From the NCBI GenBank assembly GCA_965220715.1, contig OZ244843.1:3100001-3164000 (forward strand): a stretch of 64,000 bases of DNA. The letters are read 5' to 3'. The stretch is from Bin5 sp965220715. Its GTDB lineage: Bacteria; Chloroflexota; Anaerolineae; Caldilineales; Caldilineaceae. Made by a program: the position numbers and the translations under genes. Under the pieces are notes generated by a model, which worked only from the letters and a program-made list of their open reading frames with translations, ran no database searches and was not told the DNA's origin. Positions within the stretch are counted from its first letter, which is position 1. Each line of letters starts with the position of its first letter. Shown one piece after another: positions 1 to 8,312 of the stretch.

Positions 1-812
1 GCCGGATCGGTTTTGGTCGCGGAATCCTTAGCCGCAGGAGCGTCTTTTCGAGTGCGGTCTGTTTGGGAAAGTGCGGGGTAGTTCGCCGCGGCTGTCAAGT
101 GGGACAGACCTTTCTGCTGCCTGGCATATTCAATCAGGTCGTGCCGCGTCAGATCGCGAGGAGGGCGCCCACCGGCGACCTCCCTCAGGTCGATGTTATA
201 GGTCGCTGCCAGCCGGCGCACTTCCAGGGGCACCATCGAATCATAGTGGGACGATGATTCGTCTTGCGAGTCAATTTCTTCTTCGTGCGCTACTTGAGGT
301 TCTTCCCGCCCGGTGCTAGTCGTTCCTCTAAGAGTTGCCTCCACGTCGCTCTTTGTGATCTGCTCGCCGTCGCCTCTGTTGATGGCCGACAGGGCAATTC
401 CTGCCTCTTCTGCCATGCGCCGGGCCACAGGTGTGGCTCGAACCGCTGTGGCTTGGCTCTCCTGCGCGTCGTCTGATTGCGGCTGAGCCGGCTCATCCTC
501 ACTGGCGGCCGGATCAGAACGGTCCAATATTTCTTCAGCCACAGGATCCACTGGAGCCGGTTCAGTCTCCTCTGTCGCATTTCCAATTATGGCGATGACT
601 GCGTTCAGATCGACGATTTCACCTTCGCTAAAGCGAATTGAAAGCACGGTGCCTCCTACGGGCGCCGGTATCTCCGTATCCACCTTGTCCGTCGCAATCT
701 CCAGGAGCGGATCTCCAGCGCTGACGTTCTGGCCTTCCTTGACCAGCCAGCGGCTAATGGTCACATCTTCCACGTCCTCTCCCATATCGGGCAGAGTTAC
801 ATCCGTAGCCAT
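1..812 (-). CDS. pdhC: Dihydrolipoamide acyltransferase (E2), C-terminus beyond window
   Basis: This is the E2 component of a 2-oxoacid (probably pyruvate) dehydrogenase complex, which carries acyl groups on lipoyl-lysine and passes them to CoA. The 270 visible residues hold an N-terminal lipoyl domain (residues 1-77, lipoyl Lys43 in ATDKVDTE), an acidic Pro/Ala linker (about 80-122), a peripheral-subunit-binding domain (about 125-162, TPVARRMAEEAG) and a second similar module (about 195-232, EVRRLAATYNIDL). The catalytic domain lies beyond base 1. The start has a good upstream AAAGAGG and follows the E1 beta stop by 13 bases, so it is the last visible gene of the operon. Two binding modules with a single lipoyl domain is slightly unusual. 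Substrate specificity (pyruvate, acetoin or branched-chain) is not proven by the visible part. Confidence 0.9.
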   Translation of the reverse strand, partial: MATDVTLPDMGEDVEDVTISRWLVKEGQNVSAGDPLLEIATDKVDTEIPAPVGGTVLSIRFSEGEIVDLNAVIAIIGNATEETEPAPVDPVAEEILDRSDPAASEDEPAQPQSDDAQESQATAVRATPVARRMAEEAGIALSAINRGDGEQITKSDVEATLRGTTSTGREEPQVAHEEEIDSQDESSSHYDSMVPLEVRRLAATYNIDLREVAGGRPPRDLTRHDLIEYARQQKGLSHLTAAANYPALSQTDRTRKDAPAAKDSATKTDP

Positions 813-825
813 TGCGGTATCCTCT

Positions 826-1812
826 TTATCCCCGCTCCATCTCCAGAACTGTGGCGATGATTTCGTTCTTCCAAGGTAAGGCCTCTTCTTCCAACACGCG
901 TGAGACCGGAATCGAAACGGGCGCCATTCCCAGGCGGCGGGCCGGGGCGCGTAGCAGGTGGGGCACCTCTTCGTAGGAGCGGGCCACAAGTTCAGCGCCG
1001 ATACCGCAGTTCGCATAGGATTCGTGAACCGCCAGCAGGCGTCCGGTTTTGGCTACCGACTCCCAGACCGTTTCGGTGTCCAACGGCTCGACTGTGCGCA
1101 GGTCGACAACTTCGCATTCGATGCCATGTTCTTCCTGAAGAGTAGCCGCGGCTTCCAGGGCCTGCAACAGGCTGAAACTGAAGGTGGCAATAGTCAGATC
1201 GGTTCCCTGGCGCTTAACTTCCGCCTTGCTAATGGGAATCAGGTACTCTTCTTCCGGCGGCGGCGCCTCGCCACGCGTAAAGTAGAGCATTTTGTGTTCA
1301 AGAAAAGCAACCGGATTGTCGTCGCGGATTGCTGTTTTGAGCAGGCCCTTGGCATCGTATGGTGTTGCCGGGGCCACGACTCTGATGCCGGGAAAGTGGG
1401 CATACAAACTGTCCAGCGATTGGCTGTGCTGGGAGCCGTAGCGTTTGCCTCCGCCCTGCTGCCCCCGAATCACAAGGGGGACGTTCAGAAGGCCGCCGGT
1501 CATGTAACCGTACTTAGCTATCTGATTGAAGATCTGGTCGGCTGCCACCAGCGTGAAGTCCATGTACATCAGTTCGACGATCGGGCGCATCCCGACCGTG
1601 GCCGCGCCGAGGGCCATACCCATGAATGCCTGTTCGCTGATGGGTGTGTCCAGGACTCGCTTCTCGCCGAATTCGTCGAGCAGATTGCGAGTTACGCGGA
1701 AAAGCCCGCCATAGTGGCCAATGTCCTCGCCGATGAGGAAGACATTCTCGTCGCGCTGCATTTCTTCTCGCAGGGCCTCGTTTATGGCCTGAATGTAGGT
1801 CGTTCTTCGCAT
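826..1812 (-). CDS. pdhB: Pyruvate dehydrogenase E1 component, beta subunit
   Basis: This is the beta subunit of the thiamine-diphosphate-dependent E1 enzyme, which decarboxylates pyruvate (or a related 2-oxoacid) and reductively acylates E2. The 328 residues are the normal length for the family. They begin with the TYIQAINEALREEM block, contain LIGEDIGHYGG near residues 26-36 and the PISEQAFMGMALGAA segment, and end with the C-terminal transketolase-like domain (VVDLRTVEPLD, VHESYANCGIGAE). It lies 13 bases upstream of E2 and belongs with the E1 alpha gene at 2891-4015, from which two small genes separate it. Acetoin dehydrogenase beta is a close alternative and cannot be excluded by motif alone. 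Confidence 0.93.
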   Translation of the reverse strand: MRRTTYIQAINEALREEMQRDENVFLIGEDIGHYGGLFRVTRNLLDEFGEKRVLDTPISEQAFMGMALGAATVGMRPIVELMYMDFTLVAADQIFNQIAKYGYMTGGLLNVPLVIRGQQGGGKRYGSQHSQSLDSLYAHFPGIRVVAPATPYDAKGLLKTAIRDDNPVAFLEHKMLYFTRGEAPPPEEEYLIPISKAEVKRQGTDLTIATFSFSLLQALEAAATLQEEHGIECEVVDLRTVEPLDTETVWESVAKTGRLLAVHESYANCGIGAELVARSYEEVPHLLRAPARRLGMAPVSIPVSRVLEEEALPWKNEIIATVLEMERG

Positions 1813-1866
1813 AGAAAATCTATGGCCTCAGCTATTCGTTGCAGTCAAAATTACTTTCTGGCCTTA

Positions 1867-2328
1867 CTATATTGTTCTCATCGGACCACTCTTGGAAACA
1901 ACAGACGGTAACGAAGGCGCATCATCATTGTCTTGCATTTGCCTAATCTCCTCGGCCATTTCTACAAAACGTTCATAGCTGCCGAAACGGTAAGTTGTTC
2001 GCTCGTCTTTCGACTTCCGTCTCCACATGCTTTTTCCGATCTCCCTTTGATAAGATACAGGGCCGCTCGCCGAAACCACCTCTACGATGCCCAGTCTGAT
2101 AAAGTCGAAGACCAATTCTGCAACGATCTCCGGTGTCATGGTTTCGTGACCGGAGCTGCCCGACCTCTTGGCGATCTGATTGTGGGTTGCCGAAAATTCT
2201 CTATTGCCGCATTCATCTGCCATCTCAGCAATACATCTAAGCAGCGTTTGATATTGCGGGTACATGAATTCGATCAGTCCGCTCCCGTTCAGCGCCTCGG
2301 TTACGTTTTCAATTCGGTGTTTACCCAT
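1867..2328 (-). CDS. Hypothetical protein inside the pdh operon, possible winged-helix fold
   Basis: This 153-residue protein is not recognised. I chose the ATG at 2328 over an upstream one because CGAGGAGG sits at ideal distance in front of it. The middle (about residues 20-90) reads like a small winged-helix module: helices around YQTLLRCIAEMADE and SATHNQIAKRSG, then VAELVFDFIRLGIVEVV and a beta-like SGPVSYQREIG. This is inference only. The C-terminus is charged and polar. It lies in the same orientation between pdhA and pdhB, in DNA clearly richer in A+T than the flanks, so it may be an acquired gene, possibly a regulator or half of a two-gene unit with 2452-2787. Confidence 0.6.
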   Translation of the reverse strand: MGKHRIENVTEALNGSGLIEFMYPQYQTLLRCIAEMADECGNREFSATHNQIAKRSGSSGHETMTPEIVAELVFDFIRLGIVEVVSASGPVSYQREIGKSMWRRKSKDERTTYRFGSYERFVEMAEEIRQMQDNDDAPSLPSVVSKSGPMRTI

Positions 2329-2451
2329 TCGTGACCTCCTCGTGTTCATGCTACGTCTGGCGCAGTCTTGATGGGCTGCTGCGGGACTCCAGAACCAGCG
2401 CATAAATTGCAAATCTGAGAATGACACTGAACCAATTCCAAGTCTGTTCGA

Positions 2452-2787
2452 TTATTTGTACACGTTCAGCATCGTCAATAGAATCTGATGGAATCTATTC
2501 TCAGTATGCTCAAAACTGTCAATGAATTCTTCCAAAATATTTATTGCTTCTACCTTGAAAACTCGGCTCCTCGCCAGAAACTTATTGACGGACATCGATA
2601 ACTCATTACATCCTCTCTGCCAACGCTCAAAAGGTACGGAGTCTTCCTCAAAGTGCTGGTCTGCCTCGTCTCCAAGAAGATCAATCGCTGCTAGCGCGTT
2701 GTCAATCTGCTCTTCTGCTGTTGAAGTCTTGAGTTTCTTGAACAAAGAAAAACTGGAAGTATCAACACGATTTTCATACCTGGGCAT
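2452..2787 (-). CDS. Hypothetical 111-residue helical protein inside the pdh operon
   Basis: The family is not recognised. The start at 2787 is chosen because GAGGAAG precedes the ATG by five bases; an in-frame ATG 18 bases upstream is less well placed. The product looks almost entirely helical and is charged (FSLFKKLKTSTAEEQIDNAL, then INILEEFIDSFEHTENRFHQ), with no signal peptide or membrane segment. It lies downstream of pdhA (stop at 2891) and 123 bases upstream of the next small gene, all on one strand. The surrounding DNA is AT-rich relative to the neighbouring pdh genes. Together with 1867-2328 it could be an inserted two-gene cassette. No function can be assigned. Confidence 0.55.
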   Translation of the reverse strand: MPRYENRVDTSSFSLFKKLKTSTAEEQIDNALAAIDLLGDEADQHFEEDSVPFERWQRGCNELSMSVNKFLARSRVFKVEAINILEEFIDSFEHTENRFHQILLTMLNVYK

Positions 2788-2890
2788 TATTGCTTCCTCT
2801 GCCAAAAGCGGCCTTGCCGTTCAACAACAGTTCATCATCCACCAAAGCATCTGCGATTTGAACATTATTGGAAAGTTTGTCAGGCCCTCA

Positions 2891-4015
2891 TCAACTCATC
2901 GCCTCAACAAACACGTCCCGATAGGTTTCCGCCGTGTCTGGCCAGGGGCTGTTTTCCGCAAAGGCAACCGCCGCGTCCATTGCTTCGTCGACCTCCTCAG
3001 CGATTGCAGCAATCCGGGCTTCCCCTACGCCTCTTGCAAGGAGTTTTTGGAGCAGGACAGTCAGCGGTTCATAGGCCTTCTGTTTCTCGACTTCCTCCTG
3101 CGGGCGATAGGTCTCCAGGTCGCCCGCCATGTGTCCTTCAAGGCGATAGGTGATTCCCTCGATGAAAGTAGGACCGGAACCTGACCTTGCACGGTCGGCC
3201 GCCTGGCTGACGGCGGCGTGGACGACCTCTACATCGTTGCCGTCGATCTGCATGGAGGCCATGCCGTAGGAGCGGGGAAACAGGTAAATATCTTCGATCG
3301 AAGAGGTCCGCCAGATCGGCGTCATCTCAGAATAGCGGTTGTTCTCACAGTAGAAAATAAGCGGCAGTTTCCACTTGGAAGCAATGTTGAAGGTCTCGTG
3401 CATAACCCCCTGGAACAGCCCGCCGTCACCGAAAAAGGTGATAGCCACCCGATCCTCACCCCGAAGGTAGCTTGCCAGGGCCAGTCCGGCGGCGTGGGGC
3501 ACTTGGGCGGCGACGATGCCGTTTGCTCCCATCATGCCGTGCTCAGGAGAAACGAAGTGCATCGAGCCTCCCTTGCCCTTGGCGAAGCCATCGCTGCGCC
3601 CCATGACCTCAGCAATCGCCCGCCCCGGGTCCATGCCCCATGCCAGGCCATGATGGTGGCCGCGGTAGGTGCAGGTTACGTAGTCGCCGGGACGCAGAGC
3701 GTGGGCCGCGCCGATGGCATTGGCCTCGTGGCCGATGGCCGTGTGCATCGCGCCGCCGATCTGTCCCTCTTCTGCAGCCGCCAGCAACGCCTCCTCCATC
3801 AACCGGATCGTCAGCGCCTTCCGGTACATCTCCAACAGAAGCTCGGTCGCCAAGGCTGGCACTTCGAGTTTCGTAGCCGACATCGATGGCAAGACGTCGG
3901 TTGTGATCGAGGTCGAATTAGTGCGACTTCCCGTTTCGTGCTCGTCGGTCGCAGTGAACTGCGCGACGCCATCTTCAGTTGTTATCACATCGGTCGCTTT
4001 GTCGGCCAGCTGCAT
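2891..4015 (-). CDS. pdhA: Pyruvate dehydrogenase E1 component, alpha subunit
   Basis: This is the alpha subunit of the E1 2-oxoacid dehydrogenase and carries the thiamine-diphosphate-binding motif. The motif runs from GDGGLFQGVMHE through a 20-residue spacer to FYCENN (about residues 197-228). Other family blocks are YRGHHHGLAWG, KGKGGSMHF and YRLEGHMAGD. At 374 residues it is somewhat longer than typical because of an N-terminal extension of about 50 polar residues with no visible domain; the enzyme proper begins around LLLEMYRKALTIRLMEEALL. It is the first gene of the PDH operon on this strand. A terminator at 4095-4126 separates it from the PFOR genes, so a promoter between 4016 and about 4095 is expected, although I see no strong consensus there. 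Confidence 0.93.
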   Translation of the reverse strand: MQLADKATDVITTEDGVAQFTATDEHETGSRTNSTSITTDVLPSMSATKLEVPALATELLLEMYRKALTIRLMEEALLAAAEEGQIGGAMHTAIGHEANAIGAAHALRPGDYVTCTYRGHHHGLAWGMDPGRAIAEVMGRSDGFAKGKGGSMHFVSPEHGMMGANGIVAAQVPHAAGLALASYLRGEDRVAITFFGDGGLFQGVMHETFNIASKWKLPLIFYCENNRYSEMTPIWRTSSIEDIYLFPRSYGMASMQIDGNDVEVVHAAVSQAADRARSGSGPTFIEGITYRLEGHMAGDLETYRPQEEVEKQKAYEPLTVLLQKLLARGVGEARIAAIAEEVDEAMDAAVAFAENSPWPDTAETYRDVFVEAMS

Positions 4016-4094
4016 TCTGATTCATCCCTGTTTTTACAGACCTGTCCAGGCTCTCTTCCCAACTGACGGTGGAGCAGACTTGCAGCATTCACTG

Positions 4095-4126
4095 CAAAAA
4101 CAAACGGAGTGCGTTGCCGCACCCCG
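4095..4126 (-). terminator. Rho-independent terminator after the PFOR genes
   Basis: Read on the minus strand, a nine-pair stem (CGGGGTGCG with CGCACTCCG, one G-U pair) closes a GCAA tetraloop and is followed by TTTGTTTTTG. It lies downstream of the PFOR delta+beta gene (stop at 4240) and upstream of pdhA (start 4015), so it separates the two pyruvate-oxidising units. Confidence 0.85.
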
Positions 4127-4239
4127 TTACATAGCGTTCTCTGTCTGGAAACGCGATTCTCGGCATTGAGACTATTTATTGATCTTTATGTCCTTCTTCG
4201 AAAACTGAAGTACGCCGCCAACGTTTGGGCCGCCATCGT

Positions 4240-5925
4240 CTAGCGTATGCCAGCCATTTCCTGCATCAGATGCCAGTTTGCAAGCCGGTCGGCCTGGGCC
4301 ATCATCAGTACTTCCGACGGGTTGCCCTCTTTGTCGAACTGCTTGCTGAAACGGCCTTCAGAACGGGCGAAAGTAATGAAATCGATCGTTTCGCCGGTTT
4401 TCTTGATAGTGTACCAGTCTTCCTTGACCGCAGGATTTCCCTGGAGACTCAGGCGCTCGCGGATGGTCTCGCCCTTGCGTGGGTCATAGACGAACATTGG
4501 GAACGCGCGGCTGTCTACTGCTAGTTTTGCCTGATGGCGGGCCATGTTGTCGGCAACGCCATGCTCTGGTTGGCAGGTGGTGAACACATTGACGATCGCC
4601 GGCCCTTGAAATTCGGCTGCCTCCAGAATCGACTTGTAGAAATGATTGGGGACGGACTGTACCGTCTGGGCGACGTATGTGTTGGGATGCATCATCGCGA
4701 TGCGGCCCAGCTCTTTGCGCATCTCTTGTTTGCCGGCATGGACTTTGCCGTGGGGGGACATCTTTGAGTCCTGCCCGGTGAAGGAGGCTGTGCTGGTCTG
4801 ACCGCCGGTGTTCGAATAGACCTGCGTATCCAGCACGAGCACTTTGATATTAAAGCCGCTGGCCAACATCCTGCTAAGCGCCTGAAAGCCGATATCGAGC
4901 ATGGCGCCATCGCCGCCCATGACCCACAACTGCTTATCCTGCCAACCGAGCTGGTCCCAGCGCATGCGAAGGCCCATGGCGAAAGTAGGACCGTCTTCAA
5001 AGAGCGAGTTGCTCCAGGGGACGATGTAGGGGTTGTAGGGATAGGTGCTTCCGTAGACTGTATTGCAGCCGGTGCTGGCGGCGATGCCGATGTTTTCGGA
5101 TCCGTACTTGTAGCCCAAAGCAGCCAGCCACATGCGGATGGCCGTGGCTTCGCCGCAACCGGCACAGGAGCCGGCCCCGCCCACATAGAGCATACTTTGC
5201 TCAGCCAGCATCATGTCGACGGCGACGCGCTCGTTGATGAACTCCTCCGGTGTTGGAGGCAGCTTGCGGAAAAAGTCGATGCTCTTCTGGTAGATGGGAA
5301 CTGTTGTATCTTCTTTCTCAATCATCTTCAGGGCATGGTAACCGAGGTCGTCGCAGGCCTCGACGCATTCGGCGCAACCCTTGCACTTGGTCGGATCAAT
5401 AAAGATGCCGAATTTTCCGGGTGTCTTCTTTCGTTTCGCCGGAACCTTGTAGAACTTATTGGTCTCTGCGAACTGCAGTGACATGAAATTGCGTTCGGCC
5501 TCGTTTTCAATGTCGTCTAACGCCTCGCCAAGCACGTCATCGGTCACGACTTTGCCCAGGATAGCAGTATCCGGGCACTGGGTGACACAGCTCATGCAGC
5601 CGGTGCAGTTCTCCTGAATATATTCGGGGATTTCCGGCGCAATGTAACTGAAGTCGCGATAGGCGCCGGTGCCCGCAGGGATAATAGAGCGAGCCAAGCC
5701 TAGGTCCGCATCGAGCGACTCCGGCCCCGGCCCCTCGTTGTACTCCTGAACTACCCTTTCAAAAAAGTCGTGGGCATCTACGACCATCGAATCGAAGCCG
5801 TTACTATGGCCGTTGGAACCGTTTACGGCAGAGTCGGTGTTTTCGTCGGCATGATCGCCTGTATCGTGACCGTTCGCCGTCCGGGTCAAATTGCGGATAT
5901 CGAACGTATTGACTGTAACACCCAT
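4240..5925 (-). CDS. porB: Pyruvate:ferredoxin oxidoreductase, fused delta (ferredoxin) + beta (TPP) subunit
   Basis: This is half of a NifJ-type pyruvate:ferredoxin oxidoreductase (pyruvate + CoA to acetyl-CoA + CO2 + reduced ferredoxin). The N-terminal 75 residues are a polar Asp/Asn/Gly-rich extension. A two-cluster ferredoxin domain follows (CTGCMSCVTQCP near 107 and CKGCAECVEACD near 180), and the beta domain comes after it, with CAGCGEA as the proximal-cluster and TPP region, GGDGAMLDIGFQALS and the NTGGQ segment. In ordinary NifJ these domains are joined to alpha and gamma in one chain of about 1,190 residues; here the chain is split after gamma. The partner gene lies 57 bases upstream. 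The C-terminal residues after about 500 look like the usual NifJ tail. Confidence 0.93.
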   Translation of the reverse strand: MGVTVNTFDIRNLTRTANGHDTGDHADENTDSAVNGSNGHSNGFDSMVVDAHDFFERVVQEYNEGPGPESLDADLGLARSIIPAGTGAYRDFSYIAPEIPEYIQENCTGCMSCVTQCPDTAILGKVVTDDVLGEALDDIENEAERNFMSLQFAETNKFYKVPAKRKKTPGKFGIFIDPTKCKGCAECVEACDDLGYHALKMIEKEDTTVPIYQKSIDFFRKLPPTPEEFINERVAVDMMLAEQSMLYVGGAGSCAGCGEATAIRMWLAALGYKYGSENIGIAASTGCNTVYGSTYPYNPYIVPWSNSLFEDGPTFAMGLRMRWDQLGWQDKQLWVMGGDGAMLDIGFQALSRMLASGFNIKVLVLDTQVYSNTGGQTSTASFTGQDSKMSPHGKVHAGKQEMRKELGRIAMMHPNTYVAQTVQSVPNHFYKSILEAAEFQGPAIVNVFTTCQPEHGVADNMARHQAKLAVDSRAFPMFVYDPRKGETIRERLSLQGNPAVKEDWYTIKKTGETIDFITFARSEGRFSKQFDKEGNPSEVLMMAQADRLANWHLMQEMAGIR

Positions 5926-5982
5926 AGGAGTTGCCGCCTTTCGGGTAGATAGAGTACCGGTGACGCTGCTACCGGGAATCGA

Positions 5983-8013
5983 TTAAGAAAACAGTGTAAT
6001 CTCTGCGCCCGGCACGAGTACGGGCGAGGTAATGTCTTGCGCGATAATCTCTGGCGGAATCTCGAAGGCCTCTTCGTAGCCGCGTCTTACACAGCGCATA
6101 TTTGCCTGTATCACTGCTTCGCCGCGCTTGCCGAAGTACTTGCGCAGTGCCTGTTCAGAGCGTTCCATTACATCCTCATCATTCAAATTTGCGTCGGCTG
6201 CAAAGGGCGTCACCCGCAGGAAGATACCCAGCAGCACGATACCCTGCATACGCACTTCAAGGTCGGCAACCGGCGCCTCTTCGCGGGAGATCTTTGCGCC
6301 GTCCGCTGACACGACTCGCAGATTCTTTTCGCGGATCAGATCTTTGGCTTTGGGCGGCACATTGGACCACACCGCTTCCGGCGTTGACTTGTTCGTCTGG
6401 ACGAAGAGCGTGCCTCCTTGCTGTAGTCCAGCCAAAGGATTGCTTGTAAAGAAGGCGTTTATGTCGTTCATTGGCACGAAATCGACGTTGTTGAGTTCGC
6501 AATGGGACAGGATAGGCTCGTCTGCCACCGTCAGATAGTAGGTCGTGGGCAGGCCCTTCTTCTCCGAACCGTATTTGGGATAGGCTTGAACCTTTTTGCC
6601 AAATATGTCGCCGGCGATGGTGGCGATAACCTTGTTAGTGGTAACTGACCCGTAGCCGCCGACCGAGTGGCCGCGCATTGAAAACGCGCCCTGGGGCCGG
6701 ACATCCGGGTCGTCGTCTATTGGCAGGGCGAGGTCATGCTTGATGCCGACGACAAAGAAGCGGGGGCCTTCCTCTACCATGTTGCGGGCGATAGAGACAA
6801 AGTGGCCCGGCCGTACATCGCGGCTGCCCAGCCCGGCGGAGCCGCTATAGATCGTCGGGATGTCGTCAATGGCTGTGAAGCCGGGGCTGCCGGTATAGGC
6901 GTCGGCAAAAGCGGCCTTGATGTCATTGGTAACCGGGTTGTTCGGCGCAATCGGGTCGTCCATCCGCTCCAGTACGGTAAACCCTCGCAAGTGCTTCAAC
7001 GCCTCCACGATCTCCCGGCTGGGGAAGGGCCGATAACAGGTAATATGCACGACACCGACTTTGATCCCTTTATTGCGGCGAATGTAATCGACAGTCGCCT
7101 TGGCTGTTTCAATCATGCAGCCCATGCCGACAATGGCATAGTCGGCGTCTTCCATGCGGTAGGTGTCGAGCATTTGGTAGCGGCGCCCCGTCAGGCGGTG
7201 AAACTCGTCCATCGCGTTTTGCAGCGCGTCGCCTACCATTGAATAGTATTCGCGCTGCGCAATTTTGCCTTTCATATAGCTGTCCTGGTTCTGCACAACA
7301 CCGGTCATTACCGGATTGTACGGGTTGAACAGATTGACCAGTTTGTCTTCGGGCCGGCCGATAAACTCCTTCATCATCTCCGGTTCACAAAGCAGGACAT
7401 CTTCGACTGTGTGCGTAGTAAGAAATCCGTCCTGGACGTTGAAAAAAGGCGTGCGGCTGTCTTCGGCCGCGCGGCGGGAGATCAGTGCCAGGTCACCCGA
7501 CTCCTGGGCAGTACGTCCGAACACGATGCCCCAGCCGGAATCGGAAACGGACATGATATCGTCGTGACCGGCGTGGACATTCAAGCTGTGACTTGTCAGG
7601 GCGCGGGAGCCGATGTGAAACACGACCGGCAGGCGCTTGCCCGAAATCGTGTACAGTACTTCGTGCATCAGGATGAGACCCTGGCCGGAGGTGTAGTTGC
7701 TGACGCGACCGCCGGCCACCGCGAATCCTTCACAGGCGGCGGCGGCGCTATGTTCGGATTCCGGTTCCAGGAACATTAGTTCATCACCCCATAGATTGCG
7801 GGCGCCATTGGACACGGCTGCTCCAAACCCGTCACTCATCATTGTTGAAGATGTGATGGGATAGGCGCAGGCGGCCTGCGTTATGTGTGTCTCGGCCCAA
7901 ACTACGGAACCGGCTCCGTCTGTCGTCGTTGGGATACCCGGGTACGGCACATGCCCGTTCAGGCTGTCTGAGAGCTTCTCAGATGAACCGGAAAGGTGAT
8001 TTGTGTCTGCCAT
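5983..8013 (-). CDS. porA: Pyruvate:ferredoxin oxidoreductase, fused alpha + gamma subunit
   Basis: This is the alpha (pyrimidine-binding and transketolase C-terminal-like) and gamma domain half of the split NifJ-type enzyme encoded with 4240-5925. I chose the ATG at 8013 (676 residues) because AGGAGG lies seven bases upstream; an ATG six bases earlier would overlap the ribosome-binding site. After about 35 polar residues come the alpha blocks AYPITSSTMMSD, NYTSGQGL and SRALTSHSLNVHAGHDD, and a C-terminal domain near EDADYAIVGMGCMIETAKAT. The gamma domain follows (from about MRGHSVGGYGSVTTNK to DGAKISREEAPVADLE). Gene order and 57-base spacing to the beta half imply one transcript, starting from the promoter at 8096-8125. 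Confidence 0.93.
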   Translation of the reverse strand: MADTNHLSGSSEKLSDSLNGHVPYPGIPTTTDGAGSVVWAETHITQAACAYPITSSTMMSDGFGAAVSNGARNLWGDELMFLEPESEHSAAAACEGFAVAGGRVSNYTSGQGLILMHEVLYTISGKRLPVVFHIGSRALTSHSLNVHAGHDDIMSVSDSGWGIVFGRTAQESGDLALISRRAAEDSRTPFFNVQDGFLTTHTVEDVLLCEPEMMKEFIGRPEDKLVNLFNPYNPVMTGVVQNQDSYMKGKIAQREYYSMVGDALQNAMDEFHRLTGRRYQMLDTYRMEDADYAIVGMGCMIETAKATVDYIRRNKGIKVGVVHITCYRPFPSREIVEALKHLRGFTVLERMDDPIAPNNPVTNDIKAAFADAYTGSPGFTAIDDIPTIYSGSAGLGSRDVRPGHFVSIARNMVEEGPRFFVVGIKHDLALPIDDDPDVRPQGAFSMRGHSVGGYGSVTTNKVIATIAGDIFGKKVQAYPKYGSEKKGLPTTYYLTVADEPILSHCELNNVDFVPMNDINAFFTSNPLAGLQQGGTLFVQTNKSTPEAVWSNVPPKAKDLIREKNLRVVSADGAKISREEAPVADLEVRMQGIVLLGIFLRVTPFAADANLNDEDVMERSEQALRKYFGKRGEAVIQANMRCVRRGYEEAFEIPPEIIAQDITSPVLVPGAEITLFS

Positions 8014-8048
8014 GGTCATCCTCCTGATGCCAGTTAGGCGTGCCAAGT

Positions 8049-8088
8049 ATGGACGGAATATGGAACTGCTACAGTATATCCCGTCCAT
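8049..8088. repeat. Imperfect 13-base inverted repeat in the PFOR leader
   Basis: ATGGACGGAATAT at 8049-8061 and ATATCCCGTCCAT at 8076-8088 pair in 12 of 13 positions around a 14-base loop. The repeat lies just downstream of the predicted PFOR promoter and about 35 bases before the gene start. It is therefore either an operator for a dimeric repressor or a 5' mRNA hairpin. No poly-T follows it, so it is not a simple terminator. Confidence 0.6.
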
Positions 8089-8095
8089 TTGCAAT

Positions 8096-8125
8096 AGTGT
8101 ACCACAGATCTGCACAAAGGATCAA
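8096..8125 (-). promoter_or_regulatory. Predicted sigma-A-type promoter for the PFOR genes
   Basis: On the minus strand TTGATC (8125-8120) is followed by an 18-base spacer and TACACT (8101-8096), with an extended -10 TGG immediately before it. The predicted start is near 8089, at the edge of the inverted repeat at 8049-8088, and the porA ATG is at 8013. Confidence 0.6.
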
Positions 8126-8312
8126 CCTGCGACTTGTGCCAATCTGCTGATTCTTCGGATGCCGATGCCGGCGCCGAACAGCCCGGGCCATACCGCATCG
8201 CGATGGGCTCGTCCCGCGCTGCGCGCCGTGAGGGATCAGCCTGGCACCCTCTTCCGTCGTTGAAGCTGCATAAGGGCCGACAGTTATTCAGATATGGACC
8301 CACCAACCAATG

